Shown here: piece after piece, positions 16,574-25,081 of the stretch
Layout: every line of letters begins with the position of its first letter
Position numbering within the stretch: position 1 is the stretch's first letter
Translations under genes and position numbers: made by a program
Notes under the pieces: generated by a model
The model's input: the letters and a program-made list of their open reading frames with translations, nothing else
The model's database searches: none
What the model was told of the DNA's origin: nothing
Assembly: GCA_963738365.1 (NCBI GenBank)
Contig: CAVTWH010000007.1
Location: 1,289,763-1,353,762, forward strand
DNA from: CAVTWH01 sp963738365
Lineage (GTDB): Bacteria; Actinomycetota; Actinomycetes; Mycobacteriales; Micromonosporaceae
Direction: 5' to 3'
DNA: 64,000 nt

Positions 16574-17758
16574 ATGAATCTCGGTACCGGCCCCCTCCCG
16601 TACCGCCTCCTCGCGCTGCTGCGCGACGGCGGTCCGGCCTCCCGCGCGGAGCTCGCCGACCGGCTGGCCGTGCCCCGGCCCCGGCTGCTCGCCGAGATCG
16701 ACGCGCTGGTCGCCGCCGGGATCATCCGGGAAGCCGGACCGGCGGCCTCCCGCGGCGGGCGGCGCTCCACCCTGCTGGAGATCGCGCCGGACCTCCGGTT
16801 CGCCGCCGTCGACCTGGGCGCCTCCTCGATCGACGTGGAGATCGTCGACGGCCGGCTGGAGCCGGTGGCCGCGCACAGCGAACCGGCCGACATCCGCACC
16901 GGCCCCAAGGCGATCCTGCACTCCGTCAACGAGATCCTGGCCAAGTGCAAGGCGGCCGGCGCGTACCAGCGGCTGCAGGCCATCGGCATCGGGGTGCCCG
17001 GGCCGGTCAGCTTCCGCGACGGCGTGCCGGTGTCCCCGCCGATCATGCCCGGCTGGGACCGCTACCCGGTGCGCGAGGTGCTCGGCCGGGAACACGGCTG
17101 CCCCGTGGTGGTGGACAACGACGTCAACATCATGGCCATCGGCGAGCGCTACGGCGGCGTCGCCCGCTCCGTCGACGACCTGCTCTTCCTCAAGATCGGC
17201 ACAGGCATCGGCTGCGGGATCTACCTCGGCGGCGAGGTGTACCGGGGCACCGACGGCTGCGCCGGGGACATCGGGCACATCCAGGTCGAGGACGGCGGGC
17301 CGCTCTGCTCCTGCGGAAACCTCGGCTGCCTGGAGGCGTTCTTCGGCGGCGCGGCGCTGGCCCGGGACGCGCAGGCCGCCGCCCGGGCGGGTACCTCCCC
17401 GGCGCTGGCCGGCCGGCTGGCCCGCAACGGTCGGGTGGACGCCCGGGACGTGGCCGCCGGGGCGGCCGAGGGCGACCCGGCCTGCGTACGGCTCATCCGG
17501 GACGGCGGCAAGCGGGTCGGCAGCGTCCTCGCCGGCCTGGTCAGCTTCATCAACCCGTCGATGATCGTGATCGGCGGCGGGGTGGCCGGCCTCGGCCACC
17601 TGCTGCTCGCCGAGATCCGCAGCGTGGTGTACCGGCGGTCGCTGCCGCTGGCCACCGGCAACCTGCCGGTGGTCCTGTCCGAACTGGGCGGCCGGGCCGG
17701 CGTCGTGGGCGCCGCGGTGCTCGCCTCCGACTACGCCTTCGGCAGTCAGGAGCCGTGA
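16574..17758 (+). CDS. ROK family transcriptional regulator
   Basis: 394 residues. An N-terminal winged helix-turn-helix (about residues 8-60, ASRAELADRL..RLLAEIDALVAAG) is joined to a ROK sugar-kinase-like domain. The latter shows VDNDVNIMAIGE, a glycine-rich KIGTGIGCGIYLGG and the zinc-binding CSCGNLGCLE. ROK regulators bind a sugar or sugar phosphate and control the transport genes next to them. The ATG at 16574 has a GGAG upstream. The stop overlaps the start of the ATPase gene (TGATG), so this regulator is the first gene of the transport operon it probably controls. Confidence 0.9.
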   Translation: MNLGTGPLPYRLLALLRDGGPASRAELADRLAVPRPRLLAEIDALVAAGIIREAGPAASRGGRRSTLLEIAPDLRFAAVDLGASSIDVEIVDGRLEPVAAHSEPADIRTGPKAILHSVNEILAKCKAAGAYQRLQAIGIGVPGPVSFRDGVPVSPPIMPGWDRYPVREVLGREHGCPVVVDNDVNIMAIGERYGGVARSVDDLLFLKIGTGIGCGIYLGGEVYRGTDGCAGDIGHIQVEDGGPLCSCGNLGCLEAFFGGAALARDAQAAARAGTSPALAGRLARNGRVDARDVAAGAAEGDPACVRLIRDGGKRVGSVLAGLVSFINPSMIVIGGGVAGLGHLLLAEIRSVVYRRSLPLATGNLPVVLSELGGRAGVVGAAVLASDYAFGSQEP

Positions 17759-19302
17759 TGACCGTCGACGACGCGCCGCTGCTGCGGCTCACCGGCGTGG
17801 TCAAGAGCTTTCCGGGGGTACGCGCCCTGGACGGCGTGGACTTCGAGGTCGCCCGGGGCGAGGTGCACTGCCTGCTCGGCCAGAACGGCGCCGGCAAGTC
17901 CACCCTGATCAAAGTGCTGGCCGGGGTGCACCGGCCGGACAGCGGCGAGCTGCGCTGGCGCGGCGAACCGGTCAGCTTCGGCTCCCCCCAGGCCGCCACC
18001 CGCGCCGGCATCGCCGCCATCTACCAGGAACTCGACCTGGTCGACGAGCTGACCGTGGCGGAGAACGTCTTCCTCGGCCACGAACCCAGCCGGGCCGGCT
18101 TCGTCCGCCGCGCCGAGCTGCGCGCCCAGACCCGGCGCATCCTGGCCCGGCTCGGCCACCCGGAGATCCCGGTACGCCGCCCGGCCGGCCGGCTACCCGC
18201 CGCCGCCCAGCAGATCGTCAGCGTCGCCCGCGCCCTGTCCTACGACGCCGAACTGCTCATCATGGACGAGCCCAGCGCCGTACTCGCCCACGACGAGGTG
18301 GCCAACCTGTTCCGGGTGATCCGGGAGCTGACCACCGCCGGCATCGCCGTCGTCTACATCTCCCACCGGCTGGAGGAGATCCGTCAGATCGGCGACCGGG
18401 TCACCGTGCTGCGCGACGGGCGGACCAGCGCGGTGAACCTGCCCGCCCGCACCACCCCTACCCGTGACCTGGTGCGCCGGATGACCGGCCGGACCATCGA
18501 GTACGTCTTCCCGCCCCGCCCACCGCAGCCGCCCGCCGCCGACGCGGCGCTGCTGGCGGTACGCGGGCTCACCCGGCACGGCGAGTTCGCCGACGTCGAC
18601 CTGGACGTGGCGCCCGGCGAGATCGTCGGCATCGCCGGCCTGGTCGGCTCCGGCCGCTCGGAGCTGCTGGAGACCATCTACGGCGCCCGCCGCCCGCACG
18701 CCGGTACGGTCACCCTCGCCGGCCGGCGGCTACGCCCGGGCAGCGTGGGCGCCGCCGTGGCGCGCGGCGTCGGCATGGCACCGGAGGAGCGCAAGCGCCA
18801 GGCGCTGCTGCTGGACGAGCCGATCTACCGCAACGTCACGCTGGCCACGCTGGCCCGCTACGCCCGCGCCGGGTTCACCGACGCGGCCGCCGAGCGCACC
18901 GCCGCCCGTCAGGTGACCGCATCGCTCGCCCTGCACCCGGCCGACGTACGCCGCCCGGTGCGCACGCTGTCCGGTGGCAACCAGCAGAAGGTGGTGCTCG
19001 GCCGCTGGCTGGTCGGCGGCGACGCCGCCCCGGTGCGGCTGCTGCTGCTCGACGAGCCGACCCGGGGCGTGGACGTGGGCGCCCGGGCCGAGCTGTACCA
19101 GGTGATCCGCGCCCTGGCCGGGCGCGGCGTGGGGGTGCTGCTGGTCTCCAGCGAGGTCCCCGAGGTGCTCGGCCTGGCCGACCGGGTGCTGGTCATGCGG
19201 GAGGGCCGGCTGGTGCACCGGGCACCGGCCGCCGAACTCGACGAAGACACCGTCCTCGACCTCGTCATGGCGGGGTCGCTGCTGGAAGGGCAACCGACAT
19301 GA
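17758..19302 (+). CDS. sugar ABC transporter ATPase (RbsA/XylG-like, two NBDs)
   Basis: 514 residues with two nucleotide-binding domains in one chain, the arrangement of CUT2-class sugar importers. NBD1 has LGQNGAGKSTLIK and LLIMDEPSAVL; its signature region is degenerate (LPAAAQQIVSVARAL). NBD2 has a modified P-loop, AGLVGSGRSEL, a canonical LSGGNQQKVVLGRWL and LLLLDEPTRGVD. Such a weakened second P-loop is normal for the RbsA group. It energises uptake with the permease encoded next, whose start overlaps the stop of this gene (ATGA). Confidence 0.92.
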   Translation: MTVDDAPLLRLTGVVKSFPGVRALDGVDFEVARGEVHCLLGQNGAGKSTLIKVLAGVHRPDSGELRWRGEPVSFGSPQAATRAGIAAIYQELDLVDELTVAENVFLGHEPSRAGFVRRAELRAQTRRILARLGHPEIPVRRPAGRLPAAAQQIVSVARALSYDAELLIMDEPSAVLAHDEVANLFRVIRELTTAGIAVVYISHRLEEIRQIGDRVTVLRDGRTSAVNLPARTTPTRDLVRRMTGRTIEYVFPPRPPQPPAADAALLAVRGLTRHGEFADVDLDVAPGEIVGIAGLVGSGRSELLETIYGARRPHAGTVTLAGRRLRPGSVGAAVARGVGMAPEERKRQALLLDEPIYRNVTLATLARYARAGFTDAAAERTAARQVTASLALHPADVRRPVRTLSGGNQQKVVLGRWLVGGDAAPVRLLLLDEPTRGVDVGARAELYQVIRALAGRGVGVLLVSSEVPEVLGLADRVLVMREGRLVHRAPAAELDEDTVLDLVMAGSLLEGQPT

Positions 19303-20459
19303 CGCTCACCGCGGCGCGCCAGCGCCCGCCCGCTGCGGCCGGTGGCTGGTGGCGCGAGGACGCCAGCGAGCCGGTCCGGCGCAACCTCGGCCTGATCGGG
19401 GTGCTGGTGATCCTGTTCGCCATCGGGGCGGTGTCCCGTGGGGACATCTTCCTGGCGCCGGACCGGCTGTGGGGCAACGAGCTCATCGTGCTGCGCCAGG
19501 CGGCCAGCATCGGCGTGGTCACCATCGGGATGACCTTCGTGATGGTCAGCGGCGGCATCGACCTGTCCGTCGGGGCGCTGCTCGCACTGGCCAGCGTCTG
19601 GTCCACCACGGCAGCCACCCAGGGCTACGGCGCCGGCATGGTGGTGGTCGCCGCGCTCCTGGTGGGTACCGGCGCCGGCCTGGTCAACGGGGTACTCATC
19701 GCGTACGGCCGGATGGTGCCGTTCATCGCCACCCTGGCCACCATGGTGGCGGCGCGCGGGCTGGCGCAGAAGATCTCCGGCAAGCTCACCCAGATCGTCA
19801 AGCTGAACAGCATCAACCGGCTCGCCGAGGCCAAAGTGCTCGGCATCCCGCTGCTGGTGGTCGTCTTCGCCGTGGTCGCGGCGCTGGCCTGGATCCTGCT
19901 CAACCGCACCACCTTCGGCCGGCGCACGATGGCGGTCGGCGGCAACCCCGAGGCCGCCCGGCTGGCCGGCATCAACCTGCGCCGGCAGACGCTGGCCGTC
20001 TACGCGCTGTCCGGCCTGTGCTGTGGCATCGCCGCCGTGATGGTCACCTCACTGTCCAACGCCGGCTCCTCCGACCACGGCAACCTCTACGAGCTGCAGG
20101 CCATCGCGGCGGCGATCATCGGCGGTACCAGCCTGGCCGGCGGCCGGGGCACCATCGTCGGCTCGGTCCTCGGCGTGCTGGTGTTCACCCAGATCAGCAA
20201 CCTGTTCGTCATCAACAACCTGCAGCTGGAGTACCAGCTCATCGCCCAGGGCGCCATCATCGTCGGCGCCGTGCTCATCCAGCAGTTCCGCCTCGCCGCA
20301 CTGCGCCGGCCGGCGCCCCCGGCCGTCACCGCCGGCTCCGGCGCACCGGGCGGCGCACCGCCGGGCGCCCCCGTCCCGCGCGTCCCCGGGCCAGGGGCGC
20401 CGCCGGACACGCCGTCGGAAGATCCGGCCGGCAGCGGAGCCAGCGCTCCGGTCGGCTGA
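19299..20459 (+). CDS. sugar ABC transporter permease (RbsC-like)
   Basis: 386 residues, eight to ten membrane helices between about residues 30 and 330. Family landmarks include FVMVSGGIDLSVGALLAL early and AAAIIGGTSLAGGRGTIVGSVLG later, the conserved loops of the BPD_transp_2 (RbsC/AraH/XylH) family. The C-terminal roughly 55 residues are a Pro/Gly/Ala-rich cytoplasmic tail that is unusual in length and probably disordered. It is coupled by overlap to the ATPase gene. A 195-bp gap separates it from the binding-protein gene. Confidence 0.92.
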   Translation: MTLTAARQRPPAAAGGWWREDASEPVRRNLGLIGVLVILFAIGAVSRGDIFLAPDRLWGNELIVLRQAASIGVVTIGMTFVMVSGGIDLSVGALLALASVWSTTAATQGYGAGMVVVAALLVGTGAGLVNGVLIAYGRMVPFIATLATMVAARGLAQKISGKLTQIVKLNSINRLAEAKVLGIPLLVVVFAVVAALAWILLNRTTFGRRTMAVGGNPEAARLAGINLRRQTLAVYALSGLCCGIAAVMVTSLSNAGSSDHGNLYELQAIAAAIIGGTSLAGGRGTIVGSVLGVLVFTQISNLFVINNLQLEYQLIAQGAIIVGAVLIQQFRLAALRRPAPPAVTAGSGAPGGAPPGAPVPRVPGPGAPPDTPSEDPAGSGASAPVG

Positions 20460-20654
20460 TCCGCCGGCAGACAACCGCTCACCGACCCACAGCCCAACCC
20501 CGTCCCCGGCCACCCGGCCCCGCCGCCCAACCGGCCCCACGGCCGACCGGGCCCAACCGTTCACCGGCACCTGCACAGCCGACGCGAGCGTCCACAGCGA
20601 CGCCTGCGTGGCCGAACACACCCTGAACACCCCGTTGACGACCAGGAGGTCGTG

Positions 20655-21713
20655 ATGAAAGAACTCCCGGGCGAGCTGTCCCGCCGCCGGATCCTCTTCG
20701 GTGCGGGCGCCCTCGGCGCCGGCACCCTGCTCGCCGCCTGTACCTCCAACAGCAGTGGCGACAAGGACAACTCCGGCCAGACGAAGGTCAACAACACCGG
20801 CGACAACGCGGCGACCGGAAAGAACGTCACCATCGGCTTCTCCGCCCCGGCCGCCGACCACGGCTGGATCCGGGCCATCACCGACAACGCCACCAAGCAG
20901 GCGGCGCTCTACAAGGATGTGAAGCTCACCCCGGTGGACGCTGGCAAGGACGCCCCCGCCCAGGTGGCCGCCCTGCAGACGCTCATCGCGGCCAAGCCGG
21001 ACGCGATCGTGCTGCTGCCGCAGGACGGCGCCCAGCTGACCGCCGTCGGCAAGCAGGCCATGGCGGCCGGTATCCCGGTGATCAACCTGGACCGGGAGTT
21101 CTCCGACGCGGGCGCGTCCCGGCTGCTCATCAAGGGCGACAACTACGGTATGGGGGTGGCCGCCGGGATGTACATCGGCGGCAAGCTCAAGGGCAAGGCG
21201 GACGCGGTGATCGCCGAGATCGCCGGGATCGACAGCCTGCCGCTGACCCAGGACCGGTCGAAGGGCTTCAAGGACGCCCTGGCCACCTTCGGCCTGCGCG
21301 TCACCAACCGGGTCGCCGCCCAGTTCACCGCCCAGTCCGGGCAGGACGTGACGGCCAACCTGCTGCAGGCCGCGCCGAAGATCGACGCGATCTGGAACCA
21401 CGACGACGACCAGGGCGTGGGCGTACTGGCCGCGATCAAGCAGGCCGGGCGCAAGGAGTTCTTCATGGTCGGCGGCGCCGGGTCGCTGGACGCCATGGAG
21501 CACATCAAGAACGGTGACACGCCGCTGGAGTGCACGGTCACCTACCCGCCCAGCATGGCCTCCTCGGCGATCGCCCTGGCCCGGCTCATCGCCCAGGGCA
21601 AGGGCATGACCGACCTGGTGGAGTTGCAGGTACCGAAGCAGATCGTGCTCGCCTCCGAGACGATCACCAAGGACAACGTCGACAAGTACCTGCCGCTCGG
21701 GTTCAGGTCCTAG
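20655..21713 (+). CDS. sugar-binding lipoprotein (RbsB/Peripla_BP_4 type)
   Basis: 352 residues. The start at ATG 20655 follows AGGAGGT. The N-terminus combines a twin-arginine-like motif (LSRRRILF) with a lipobox (LLAAC, Cys about 27), so it is probably a Tat-exported lipoprotein. The binding domain follows from about residue 55 (NVTIGFSAPAADHGWI), with AKPDAIVLLPQDG and a hinge around GVGVLAAIKQAG. It delivers the substrate to the permease/ATPase pair. By context the ligand should be the substrate of the downstream dehydrogenase and isomerase; inositol or a rare sugar is plausible but not proven. Confidence 0.9.
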   Translation: MKELPGELSRRRILFGAGALGAGTLLAACTSNSSGDKDNSGQTKVNNTGDNAATGKNVTIGFSAPAADHGWIRAITDNATKQAALYKDVKLTPVDAGKDAPAQVAALQTLIAAKPDAIVLLPQDGAQLTAVGKQAMAAGIPVINLDREFSDAGASRLLIKGDNYGMGVAAGMYIGGKLKGKADAVIAEIAGIDSLPLTQDRSKGFKDALATFGLRVTNRVAAQFTAQSGQDVTANLLQAAPKIDAIWNHDDDQGVGVLAAIKQAGRKEFFMVGGAGSLDAMEHIKNGDTPLECTVTYPPSMASSAIALARLIAQGKGMTDLVELQVPKQIVLASETITKDNVDKYLPLGFRS

Positions 21714-21731
21714 TACAGCAAGGGGCTCCAA

Positions 21732-22961
21732 GTGGAAAGTCAGAAGAGCGCGGACAGTAGAGAAACCGCGCAGCTGCGCGTCGGCATGGTCGGGTACGCC
21801 TTCATGGGCGCCGCGCACTCCCAGGCGTGGCGTACCGTCAACCGCGCCTTCGACCTGCCGGCGCGGGCCCGGATGGTGGCGGTTGCCGGGCGCAGCCGGG
21901 ACAAGGTGGCCGCGGCCGCCGACCGGCTGGGCTGGGACGGCTACACCACCGACTGGCGCGAGCTGGTGGCGCGCGACGACATCGACCTCATCGACATCTG
22001 CACGCCGGGGGACAGCCACGCCGAGATCGCGCTGGCCGCGCTGGCCGCCGGTAAGCACGTGCTGTGCGAGAAGCCGATGTCCAACACCGTCGAGGAGGCC
22101 CGCGTCATGGCGCGGGCCGCCCGGCAGGCCCGGGAACACGGGGTGCGCTCCATGTGCGGGTACAACTACCGCCGCGTCCCGGCCGTCAGCTACCTGCGGC
22201 AACTGGTCGAACAGGGCCGGATCGGCGAGATCCGCCACGTCCGCGCGGTGTACCTGCAGGACTGGATCGTCGACCCGCAGTTCCCGCTGGTCTGGCGGCT
22301 GCAACGGGACTACGCCGGCTCCGGCGCGCTGGGCGACATCGGCGCGCACATCATCGACCTCACCCAGTACGTCACCGGGCAGGCCATCACCGGGGTGAGC
22401 GCGCTCACCGAGACGTTCGTCAAACGCCGGCCGCTGCCGGCCGCCTCGACCGGGCTGTCGGCCTCCGGCGCGGCTGCCGGAGCCACCGGCGAGGTGAGCG
22501 TGGACGACGCGGCGCTGTTCCTGGCGCGGCTGTCCGGCGGGGCGGTGGCCACCTTCGAGGCGACCCGGTTCGCCACCGGGCGCAAGAACGGGCTGCGGGT
22601 CGAGGTCAACGGCTCGCTCGGCTCGGTCAGCTTCGACCTGGAGCGCCTCAACGAGGTGGAGTTCTACGACGCCACCCGGCCCGGCCCGGAGCAGGGCTTC
22701 ACCCGGATCCTGGTGACCGAGCCGGAGCACCCGTACCTGTCCGCCTGGTGGCCGCCCGGCCACACCCTCGGGTACGAGCACTCCTTCACCCACCAGGCCC
22801 GCGACCTCATCGAGGCGGTGGCCACCGGCGCCGACCCGCGCCCGTCCTTCGACGACGCGCTGCAGGTCCAGGAGGTCCTCGACGCGGTGCTGCGCAGCGC
22901 CGGCGAGGAAAGCGCCTGGACCCCGGTCGGAGCCACCGAACCGGCCCTGCCGGCCGCCTGA
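21732..22961 (+). CDS. Gfo/Idh/MocA family oxidoreductase
   Basis: 409 residues from a GTG start. An N-terminal Rossmann domain with VGMVGYAFMGAAHSQAW, in which the nucleotide loop is a GxxGxxxxG variant, is followed by the family hallmark LCEKPMSN and a C-terminal alpha/beta substrate domain from about residue 140. These enzymes oxidise or reduce sugars or inositols with NAD(P). Directly between the binding protein (18 bp) and the isomerase (20 bp), it probably catalyses the first oxidation of the imported substrate. The GTG start has only a weak purine-rich site upstream. Confidence 0.9.
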   Translation: MESQKSADSRETAQLRVGMVGYAFMGAAHSQAWRTVNRAFDLPARARMVAVAGRSRDKVAAAADRLGWDGYTTDWRELVARDDIDLIDICTPGDSHAEIALAALAAGKHVLCEKPMSNTVEEARVMARAARQAREHGVRSMCGYNYRRVPAVSYLRQLVEQGRIGEIRHVRAVYLQDWIVDPQFPLVWRLQRDYAGSGALGDIGAHIIDLTQYVTGQAITGVSALTETFVKRRPLPAASTGLSASGAAAGATGEVSVDDAALFLARLSGGAVATFEATRFATGRKNGLRVEVNGSLGSVSFDLERLNEVEFYDATRPGPEQGFTRILVTEPEHPYLSAWWPPGHTLGYEHSFTHQARDLIEAVATGADPRPSFDDALQVQEVLDAVLRSAGEESAWTPVGATEPALPAA

Positions 22962-22981
22962 GTTCGCGAGAGGAGACACCG

Positions 22982-23989
22982 ATGCCACGACCGATCACGC
23001 TGTTCACCGGCCAGTGGGCCGACCTGCCGTTCGAGGAGGTGTGCCGGCTGGCCGCCGGCTGGGGCTACGACGGGCTGGAGATCGCCTGCTGGGGCGACCA
23101 CTTCGAGGTCGACAAGGCGCTCGCCGACGACGACTATGTCGCCCGCAAGCGGGAGACGCTGGCCCGCTACAACCTGCACGTCTGGGCGATCTCCAACCAC
23201 CTGGTCGGTCAGGCCGTCTGCGACCACCCGATCGACCAGCGCCACCAGGGCATCCTGCCCACCCGCATCTGGGGCGACGGCGACCCCGAGGGGGTACGCC
23301 AGCGAGCCGCCGCGGAGCTGGCCGACACCGCGCGGGCCGCCGCCCGGCTGGGCGTACGCACCGTCGTCGGGTTCACCGGCTCGTCCATCTGGCACACCGT
23401 GGCGATGTTCCCGCCGGTACCCCCGAAAATGATCGACGACGGCTACCGCGACTTCGCCGACCGGTGGAACCCGATCCTGGACGTCTTCGACGAGGTGGGC
23501 GTGCGCTTCGCCCACGAGGTGCACCCCAGTGAGATCGCCTACGACTACTGGACCACGAAGCGGACCCTGGAGGCCATCGGGCACCGCCCCGCCTTCGGCC
23601 TGAACTGGGACCCGTCCCACTTCGTCTGGCAGGAACTGGACCCGGTGAACTTCCTCTTCGACTTCGCCGACCGGATCTACCACGTCGACTGCAAGGACGC
23701 CAAGGTGCGGACCGGCGACGGCCGGCGCGGCCGGCTCGCCTCCCACCTGCCCTGGGCCGACCTGCGCCGGGGCTGGGACTTCATCTCCACCGGCCACGGC
23801 GACGTACCTTGGGGCGACTGCTTCCGGGCACTCAACGCCATCGGCTACGACGGCCCGATCTCCGTCGAGTGGGAGGACGCCGGGATGGACCGCCTGATCG
23901 GCGCGCCGGAGGCGCTGGAGTTCGTCCGCCGGCTCGCCTTCGACCCGCCCTCGGCCGCTTTCGACGCAGCGTTCAGTAGCCGCGACTGA
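22982..23989 (+). CDS. sugar phosphate isomerase/epimerase (AP-endonuclease-2 TIM barrel)
   Basis: 335 residues with AGAGGAG before the ATG. It is a xylose-isomerase-like TIM barrel with the metal site spread over the chain as expected: HEVHPSEIAYD (Glu), LNWDPSHFVWQ (Asp, His), HVDCKDAKV (His, Asp) and the terminal SVEWEDAG (Glu). Relatives include IolE, IolI and 3-keto-sugar isomerases. Paired with the MocA-type dehydrogenase it would isomerise or epimerise the keto product. It is the last gene of the operon, which closes with the strong hairpin at 24002-24037. Confidence 0.88.
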   Translation: MPRPITLFTGQWADLPFEEVCRLAAGWGYDGLEIACWGDHFEVDKALADDDYVARKRETLARYNLHVWAISNHLVGQAVCDHPIDQRHQGILPTRIWGDGDPEGVRQRAAAELADTARAAARLGVRTVVGFTGSSIWHTVAMFPPVPPKMIDDGYRDFADRWNPILDVFDEVGVRFAHEVHPSEIAYDYWTTKRTLEAIGHRPAFGLNWDPSHFVWQELDPVNFLFDFADRIYHVDCKDAKVRTGDGRRGRLASHLPWADLRRGWDFISTGHGDVPWGDCFRALNAIGYDGPISVEWEDAGMDRLIGAPEALEFVRRLAFDPPSAAFDAAFSSRD

Positions 23990-24001
23990 GCCTCTCTCCG
24001 C

Positions 24002-24037
24002 CGTCCGGGCGCCCGACCGTGGTCGGGCGCCCGGACG
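24002..24037 (+). terminator. perfect hairpin terminator of the sugar operon
   Basis: A perfect 17-bp stem (CGTCCGGGCGCCCGACC and its complement) with a 2-nt GT loop starts 12 nt after the isomerase stop. Confidence 0.85.
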
Positions 24038-24104
24038 CGTTGCCGCCGCAGGTGCCGCAATTCCTAGGTCAGCAGATCCCTTGAGGGTGGCGGGCGGACG
24101 TCCC

Positions 24105-24121
24105 GCTAACCTCTTAGCTAA
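24105..24121. promoter_or_regulatory. overlapping small palindromes upstream of the antitoxin gene
   Basis: GCTAA-CCTC-TTAGC (24105-24118) overlaps the perfect palindrome TTAGCTAA (24114-24121), just before the AGGAGGT ribosome binding site of the antitoxin gene. Phd/YefM antitoxins repress their own promoters through short palindromes, so this is a good autoregulatory operator candidate. Confidence 0.5.
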
Positions 24122-24135
24122 CCAGGAGGTGGACC

Positions 24136-24390
24136 ATGTCGTCCGAGGCCGTCCACTACAACATGCACGAGGCGAAGACCCACCTGTCGCGCATCATCGA
24201 ACGGGTGGAGCGGGGTGAGGAGATCATCATCGACCGGGCTGGAACCCCCGTGGCGAAGATCATTCCGTTGGTCCGTCCGGTCGACCGCACCGGCCTCGGG
24301 TCGCTTGCCGGCCAGTTGGACCTCTCGGGTGACTGGGATTCGCCCCAGACCAACGCTGAGATCGCCGCCGACTTCGGTATCGGCGGATGA
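24136..24390 (+). CDS. Phd/YefM-type antitoxin
   Basis: 84 residues. The N-terminal half matches the antitoxin fold, with NMHEAKTHLSRIIERVERGEEIIIDRAGTP (split here only for reading) followed by VAKIIPL, the strand-turn elements that bind DNA. The C-terminal half (LDLSGDWDSPQTNAEIAADF) is of the flexible, toxin-wrapping type seen with VapC/PIN partners. AGGAGGT precedes the ATG. The stop overlaps an ATGA start of a toxin frame that is cut short after about nine toxin-like residues, so this antitoxin appears to have lost its partner. Confidence 0.88.
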   Translation: MSSEAVHYNMHEAKTHLSRIIERVERGEEIIIDRAGTPVAKIIPLVRPVDRTGLGSLAGQLDLSGDWDSPQTNAEIAADFGIGG

Positions 24391-24482
24391 GCCTGCTGCT
24401 CGACACGCACGTTCCGGGCTCCGAACTGGCCGACCTGCTGCGCGTCGTCCGCCGTGCGGGCTACCGCTGCCGCACGGCGTAG
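24387..24482 (+). pseudogene. remnant of a PIN-domain (VapC-like) toxin gene
   Basis: The frame starts with ATGA overlap to the antitoxin and encodes MSLLLDTHV, the typical first strand of PIN toxins including the first metal-binding Asp. It then departs into unrelated sequence and stops after 31 residues, where PIN toxins are about 130 long. The last roughly 20 bases lie over the 3' end of the opposite-strand DHFR-like gene, so a deletion has probably joined the toxin start to this region. Confidence 0.65.
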
Positions 24483-25081
24483 GTCAGGTGCGTCACCCTG
24501 GGGGAGTGCTCCGTGCGGACCGGCTCCAGCGCCACCCGGGCCGCGTCGATGCCCTCGAACAGGCGGATTCCGGAGCCGAACAGCACCGGCGAGAGCGCGA
24601 TCGAGAACTCGTCGATCAGGCCGGCGTTCAGGTACGCCAGGATCGTCGCGCCACCGCCCGCGATGCGCACGTCGCGTTCGCCGGCGGCCTCGCGGGCCCG
24701 GTCGAGCGCGGCGCGAATGCCGTCGTTGACGAAGTGGAAGGTGGTCCCGCCCGGCCGCTGCCAGGGGTCACGCTGCCCGTGCGTCACGACGAAGACCGGC
24801 GTGTGGAACGGCGCCTCCGTCGGCCATGCGTGCTCGCCGCCGTCGAATAGGCGCTTGCCCAGCACACTCGCGCCGGTGCGGTCGAACGTCTCCCGCGCGA
24901 TGTCGTTGTCGCGTCCCTCCTCGCCGCCCGTACCGAGCTTCAGGTTCTCCCGGAAGAACCGCAGTGGGAAGACCCACTGCTGCAGTTCCATCCACTGCTG
25001 CCCCATCAGCTCGTCGAGCGACTCGGGTGCGATGAAACCGTCCAGCGACATCGACACGCTGAAGAACACCTTGCCGGCCAT
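24461..25081 (-). CDS. dihydrofolate reductase family protein (RibD C-terminal-like)
   Basis: 206 residues. It has the YyaP/RibD-type fold: an N-terminal FSVSMSLDGFIA strand-helix, the middle GASVLGKRLFDGG, then VRIAGGGATILAYLNAGLIDE, the NADPH-binding glycine-rich segment, and SPVLFGSGIRLFEG near the end. These proteins are NADPH-dependent reductases of largely unknown substrate and not housekeeping DHFR. The start overlaps the SRPBCC gene stop (ATGA), so the gene is the last in an ArsR-SRPBCC-reductase operon. Confidence 0.9.
   Translation of the reverse strand: MAGKVFFSVSMSLDGFIAPESLDELMGQQWMELQQWVFPLRFFRENLKLGTGGEEGRDNDIARETFDRTGASVLGKRLFDGGEHAWPTEAPFHTPVFVVTHGQRDPWQRPGGTTFHFVNDGIRAALDRAREAAGERDVRIAGGGATILAYLNAGLIDEFSIALSPVLFGSGIRLFEGIDAARVALEPVRTEHSPRVTHLTYAVRQR

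Noticed and set aside
16321..17757. Upstream extension of the sugar ATPase frame
   Set aside because: The frame is open through the ROK gene but encodes Arg/Gly-rich antisense-like sequence; the natural start is the ATG at 17758 overlapping the ROK stop.
20049..22988. A 979-codon open frame on the minus strand
   Set aside because: Antisense to the binding-protein and dehydrogenase genes, low complexity, no ribosome binding site and no family match.
24081..24112. Sigma-70-type promoter (TTGAGG and TAACCT) before the antitoxin
   Set aside because: The spacing is 20 nt, longer than accepted, and other TANNNT-like hexamers are equally possible, so I do not call it.
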